Of a DNA stretch of 64,000 bases, positions 60,754 through 64,000 are shown in pieces. Every line of letters starts with the position of its first letter. The first letter of the stretch is position 1. The position numbers and the translations under genes were made by a program. The DNA is taken from the NCBI RefSeq assembly GCF_047302465.1, contig NZ_CP178621.1, positions 2,480,001 through 2,544,000 of the forward strand, given 5' to 3'. The notes below the pieces were generated by a model. That model saw only the letters and a program-made list of their open reading frames with translations, ran no database searches and was not told where the DNA came from. This DNA is from JACMRP01 sp047302465. GTDB taxonomy: Bacteria > Bdellovibrionota > Bdellovibrionia > Bdellovibrionales > Bdellovibrionaceae.

Positions 60754-60833
60754 TATAAACTCTATTTTTTAGGATAGATGTATAGTAGAAACTACACTGT
60801 TAAATATCAACTAAGATATATGCCGAGGGGCCC

Positions 60834-61637
60834 ATGTTTTCTGTACTGATGGCGATTTATAGAAATGATAATCCTGCGTGGTTGCGTGAAAGCATTGATA
60901 GCCTCTTAAACCAAACCCTCAAAGCCTCTGAAATCCTCATCGTTAAAGACGGCCCATTGACAGAAGAACTTGAAACTTTGCTGGCGTCTTACAAGGATCC
61001 TTCGCTGGTTTATCTTCCTTTAGAAAAAAATGGCGGACTGGCAATGGCTCTCCGTCAAGGCATCGAAGCATGTAAGAACGAGCTGATTGCACGCATGGAC
61101 TCTGATGATGTGTGTCACCCTGATCGCTTTCGCCTTCAGTATGAAACCTTTCAACAACATCCTGAAGTTTCTCTTGTCGGTACGAGTGTGATTGAGTTTG
61201 AACACACTATCGAAGACGCTACATTCATTCGCGAACTTCCTGAAGGTGGCCCTGAGCTTTTGAAATATGGTAAGCACCGCTCTCCAACTAACCATGCGAC
61301 GGTCATGTACCGTAAAAGTGCTGTGCTTGCGGCTGGAAACTATCAGAACTTCCTTTGGAACGAAGACTATCATCTTTGGGCTCGCATGATTCAAAAGGGA
61401 TTCCTTTTCAAGAATATCAAGCCGGCTCTTCTTTATGTGCGCGGTGGTCAATCTATGTATCGCCGTCGTGGCGGCATTCGCTATGCGATTCAGGATATTA
61501 AGCTGCAAAAGTATTTTTATAAAATTGGTTACGCCAACATCTTAGACGTGACGATCAACTTGGCGACAAGACTTCCGGTCCGACTGTTCCCGAATACAGT
61601 CCGCCAATTCGTCTACGAAAAGTTTCTCCGCAAATAA
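60834..61637 (+). CDS. Glycosyltransferase family 2
   Basis: 267 residues. GT-A fold with SVLMAIYRNDNPAWLRESIDSLLNQ region, EILIVKDGPLT, LPLEKNGGLAMALRQG and the metal motif RMDSDDVCHPDR. The NEDYHLWARM box near residue 180 is the usual acceptor-side signature (ED-Y). It likely adds one sugar to the lipid-linked repeat on the cytoplasmic side. GAGGGG precedes the ATG. It is divergent from the flippase operon and followed by a strong terminator. Confidence 0.9.
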   Translation: MFSVLMAIYRNDNPAWLRESIDSLLNQTLKASEILIVKDGPLTEELETLLASYKDPSLVYLPLEKNGGLAMALRQGIEACKNELIARMDSDDVCHPDRFRLQYETFQQHPEVSLVGTSVIEFEHTIEDATFIRELPEGGPELLKYGKHRSPTNHATVMYRKSAVLAAGNYQNFLWNEDYHLWARMIQKGFLFKNIKPALLYVRGGQSMYRRRGGIRYAIQDIKLQKYFYKIGYANILDVTINLATRLPVRLFPNTVRQFVYEKFLRK

Positions 61638-61661
61638 CTGATGCCACATACTGAATATAAA

Positions 61662-61692
61662 ACGGTCGCTATTTTCATAGCGACCGTCTTTA
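61662..61692. terminator. Rho-independent terminator
   Basis: ACGGTCGCTAT (61662-61672) and ATAGCGACCGT (61677-61687) are a perfect 11-base stem with a four-base loop, followed by CTTT on the plus strand and preceded by an A/T-rich run. It separates the glycosyltransferase and the lipoprotein gene. Confidence 0.9.
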
Positions 61693-61728
61693 GATAAGCG
61701 TTAGATTAAAAAAATCTTCGAATTGGTC

Positions 61729-62670
61729 TTACATTTGGAGGCGACGAAGCTCGCAGTTATTATTGCCACCGTCGCAAGATATATAATACAAATAGCCGTC
61801 TCTTAATGCAGTTAAATAGCCATATCGTGATTTCAATACTGATTTGTCCGCAAAAACTGTCGCGACTCCACTTGGAGAAATTTTAAGAATTTGATCATGT
61901 GTTTTGATATACAAATCGCCCGTATCAGACAATAAAGGGCTGTGCACCTCTTCACCACCGTAAATAAAACTCATGTCTCCTGAATCTGAGACAAACATCA
62001 GTCTATTAGGATTGCTTCGCCAGCCCATCAGCCCATACATAACAATGTAAAAACCACCTGGAACAGGTATAAACTCAGCAATTCCACTTTCATTTTGTTG
62101 TATATCTGCCAAAGCAGCACCCTGAATCATTGGTACTGTTGTTCCATCAGAGTTCAATTTGTAGATCTGAGTGGCCGAAGCTACGAATATTTCGCCGTTC
62201 TTACCTAAGACAACATGATTAGCTCCATCATGATAGTCTGACAAAATTGTACTGATGTTTCCACTGGTATCCATTTTAACAGCACGATGCCTACCATTAA
62301 GCTGTCCATGGTTACAATAGGGGCTAAAACCGCCATAGTAGATGCTATCGTCACTGCCAATAGCGTGAACATCTCCATACACGAAAGTCTCCGCTCGGCA
62401 GGTTGAATCGCCATACGTATCGATGGCGCTCTTAAAGAGCGTCAATTGACCATTCTGTAAAGAGTAAATGGTATTCCTATTAGTAAGTACAATATCGCCG
62501 TTACTCTTGAAGAACATACCAGAATTCTGAAAGGGAATTTCAGCTAAAACTTCATACGCGGTTGATGTATCGAAATCGTTTGAGCTGTTGTTGCTTTGTC
62601 CTTCTTCTTCACTTGGTTTACAAGCGCCTAAGACAAGTAATAACAAAGCTGAGGTTAGTATCACACGCAT
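61729..62670 (-). CDS. Lipoprotein with beta-propeller-like repeats
   Basis: 313 residues from the ATG at 62670, with GGGAGG upstream; a longer frame upstream has no signal peptide. Lipobox LGAC sets the lipidated Cys at residue 16. A short Ser/Asn linker is followed by repeating units such as SNGDIVLTNRNTIYSL, KNGEIFVASATQIYKL, DTGDLYIKTHDQILKI and DGYLYYISC, about 40 residues apart, as in NHL/SMP-type beta-propellers. Three or more Cys pairs are possible. Function unknown; location at the membrane surface. Confidence 0.78.
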   Translation of the reverse strand: MRVILTSALLLLVLGACKPSEEEGQSNNSSNDFDTSTAYEVLAEIPFQNSGMFFKSNGDIVLTNRNTIYSLQNGQLTLFKSAIDTYGDSTCRAETFVYGDVHAIGSDDSIYYGGFSPYCNHGQLNGRHRAVKMDTSGNISTILSDYHDGANHVVLGKNGEIFVASATQIYKLNSDGTTVPMIQGAALADIQQNESGIAEFIPVPGGFYIVMYGLMGWRSNPNRLMFVSDSGDMSFIYGGEEVHSPLLSDTGDLYIKTHDQILKISPSGVATVFADKSVLKSRYGYLTALRDGYLYYISCDGGNNNCELRRLQM

Positions 62671-62841
62671 CAAAGAACCTCCCGGAAACGTACATATCGT
62701 GTTTATACACAAGCTTTGTTTATTATATCGAAGGAGCGCTCTGAGTAGGTGTAAATATGACGAAAACAATTATAGATGTCTCACGCTGAGAAGACGTCTC
62801 TTTATGAGATCCTAATCTGTTGAGGAATTCCCGAGATTTAC

Positions 62842-64000
62842 TTAAATATTTCCGCTTTCAAAAAGCTTATCCATCAGCATGACGGCGCCGTCGATGCTTA
62901 GATGAAAATCATCTGAATACATAATCGTATTGTCTCTAGTAATAGGACATCGCCCTTGCTCACAGAGGAAAGACATAGGATCAAAGACTTTCACGTTAAG
63001 AGCTTTCGCCAAAGCAGGTTCCACCGCTTTTCGATAGCCCTCTTGTTTTATGCGCTCGGCTTCTTCAGAAAATTGGCAGGTTGCAAGCTTGTTCACAAAG
63101 GGTCTTGGCAGACAGCTGTCTAACGGAAATGGCAATGACGGAATGTCGTGGAAAAAGATCGCCTTCTTTTGCATTTTTGCGAGATTTTCCAGCGTCCGAG
63201 AAAATGCCTTGTTGAAAACGTCTTCTTGCTTCTCAACACCTGGGTTCAATTTATCTTGAATAAGATTCTTGTACTTAAAACTTGCTAGCTGAACACCAGC
63301 TTCTTCAAAGTAATTGCCCCAAAAAGCGCTGAGCACAACTGTATGGATGGATTTAGTTTTCTGTATATATTCAAACACGTCATCCAACGTCGTTTCCGGA
63401 TTTCTTTTGCTGACGACATTCATTAATGGCGAAGTCCCACTTCTTCCTAAAAGGAGAAGGTTTTCGCCAATAGAATCAAAGTACTTTTTTAACCCCGGAT
63501 ACAAGTGGCTAGCATGACTATCACCAATCAAAATCACCGTCGGCGGTCGAGTGGCGTCGGAAATCGAGCACATTTCAATTTCCATAACTTTTTCATTACA
63601 GATGCGACCGTTCTCGGAATCTTTTCCGGCTTTAAAGGCCTCTTTGGAAACCCGTGCAGCCTCAAGTCTTTTAAATCTTGTGGGAACTCCGTTCATGCTC
63701 CAGACCGAAAATCCGACTAAACCCAAAACGACCAAAGGTGTTACCATTTTAGCAATAGACCTAAATGACAACGTGATCGCCTTCAGTGGCTTTTCCAAAT
63801 ATTCATAAGATAAGACCGCTAGAATCAAAGATGCAATCAGCAGGACAATCTTGGTAGTAAGTCCCACAGAACCGCTAGTTACAATATGCGCATAAGAGAT
63901 CAAAGGCCAATGCCACAAATACAGTGGATAGCTGATCAAACCAATGTACACGATGCGCTTATCCGAGATCATCTTATTAACAATGCTAGATTCCCCAGCT
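62842..64000 (-). CDS. OafA-type acyltransferase with SGNH domain, N-terminus outside window
   Basis: The frame is open to the right edge, so the N-terminal half of the membrane acyltransferase domain is missing. What remains has the last helices of the Acyltransferase_3 domain (YIGLISYPLYLWHWPLISY is the usual C-terminal helix motif) and then a periplasmic SGNH hydrolase domain with GDSHASH (the Ser of block I) and DDFHLS with the catalytic Asp-X2-His near the C-terminus. Such fusions add O-acetyl groups to O-antigen, capsule or peptidoglycan sugars. It closes the polysaccharide locus in this window. Confidence 0.9.
   Translation of the reverse strand, partial: AGESSIVNKMISDKRIVYIGLISYPLYLWHWPLISYAHIVTSGSVGLTTKIVLLIASLILAVLSYEYLEKPLKAITLSFRSIAKMVTPLVVLGLVGFSVWSMNGVPTRFKRLEAARVSKEAFKAGKDSENGRICNEKVMEIEMCSISDATRPPTVILIGDSHASHLYPGLKKYFDSIGENLLLLGRSGTSPLMNVVSKRNPETTLDDVFEYIQKTKSIHTVVLSAFWGNYFEEAGVQLASFKYKNLIQDKLNPGVEKQEDVFNKAFSRTLENLAKMQKKAIFFHDIPSLPFPLDSCLPRPFVNKLATCQFSEEAERIKQEGYRKAVEPALAKALNVKVFDPMSFLCEQGRCPITRDNTIMYSDDFHLSIDGAVMLMDKLFESGNI

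Noticed and set aside
1..64000. CRISPR arrays, prophage genes, transposases, rRNA genes
   Set aside because: No regular spaced repeats, integrase, transposase or rRNA signature was seen on either strand.

Overview
The window looks like a chromosomal segment of a Gram-negative predatory bacterium of the Bdellovibrio type (Bdellovibrionota). This is inferred from gene content, not from a marker gene: many small exported proteins and lipoproteins, an MreB, an LPS core and O-antigen type locus, a sugar-nucleotide pathway with Met-type 4,6-dehydratases, and lineage-type signalling proteins that combine a degenerate receiver with an unnamed C-terminal module. Coding density is very high. Several tail-to-tail gene pairs share their last four bases.

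Layout. 1-15 kb: the end of a receiver-like signalling gene that leaves the window, a chalcone-isomerase-like exported protein, Lon protease, an ArsC/Spx-like protein, a Lys-rich exported protein, a UPF0016/GDT1 cation exporter with a structured leader, a thiolase, a CopA-type copper ATPase with a hairpin over its ribosome site, an exported HNH nuclease, a CNNM-type membrane protein, a LOG-family hydrolase, a Cys-repeat exported protein and an orphan adenine methyltransferase. 15-24 kb: a receiver-like signalling protein, a phosphoribosyltransferase-hydrolase fusion next to Hsp20, a LuxR-type response regulator, an exported beta-propeller and GlnRS. 24-32 kb: accessory region of exported, lipid-anchored and membrane proteins of unknown function, including a two-CXXCH cytochrome-like protein and an ion-channel-like protein with an unusual pore; it ends at tRNA-His. 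32-50 kb: mostly housekeeping (FecR-like exported protein, LPS core glycosyltransferase, MreB, aminotransferase, lipid-anchored carbonic anhydrase, MetRS, two tRNA/rRNA methyltransferases, MFS, ExoD, an ECF sigma operon, a large exported protein, CysK) and a second copy of the receiver-like signalling protein with a long low-complexity linker. 50.6-64 kb: polysaccharide locus with glycosyltransferases, two ligase/polymerase-like membrane proteins, two 4,6-dehydratases, an epimerase, an RmlD-like reductase, an initiating sugar-phosphate transferase, a flippase and a truncated acyltransferase.

How it fits together. The polysaccharide genes form a plausible Wzx/Wzy route: lipid-linked initiation (54540-55103), sugar-nucleotide modification (52648-54531, 55330-57335, 58604-59455), extension (50624-51337, 60834-61637), flipping (59434-60753), polymerisation or ligation (51403-52647, 57378-58610) and acylation (62842-64000). 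The best candidates for something undescribed are the receiver-plus-module family (three members here), the accessory block next to tRNA-His with its non-canonical channel, and a set of perfect inverted repeats placed on promoters and ribosome sites (copA, metG, tRNA-His, the 26.8 kb repeat).
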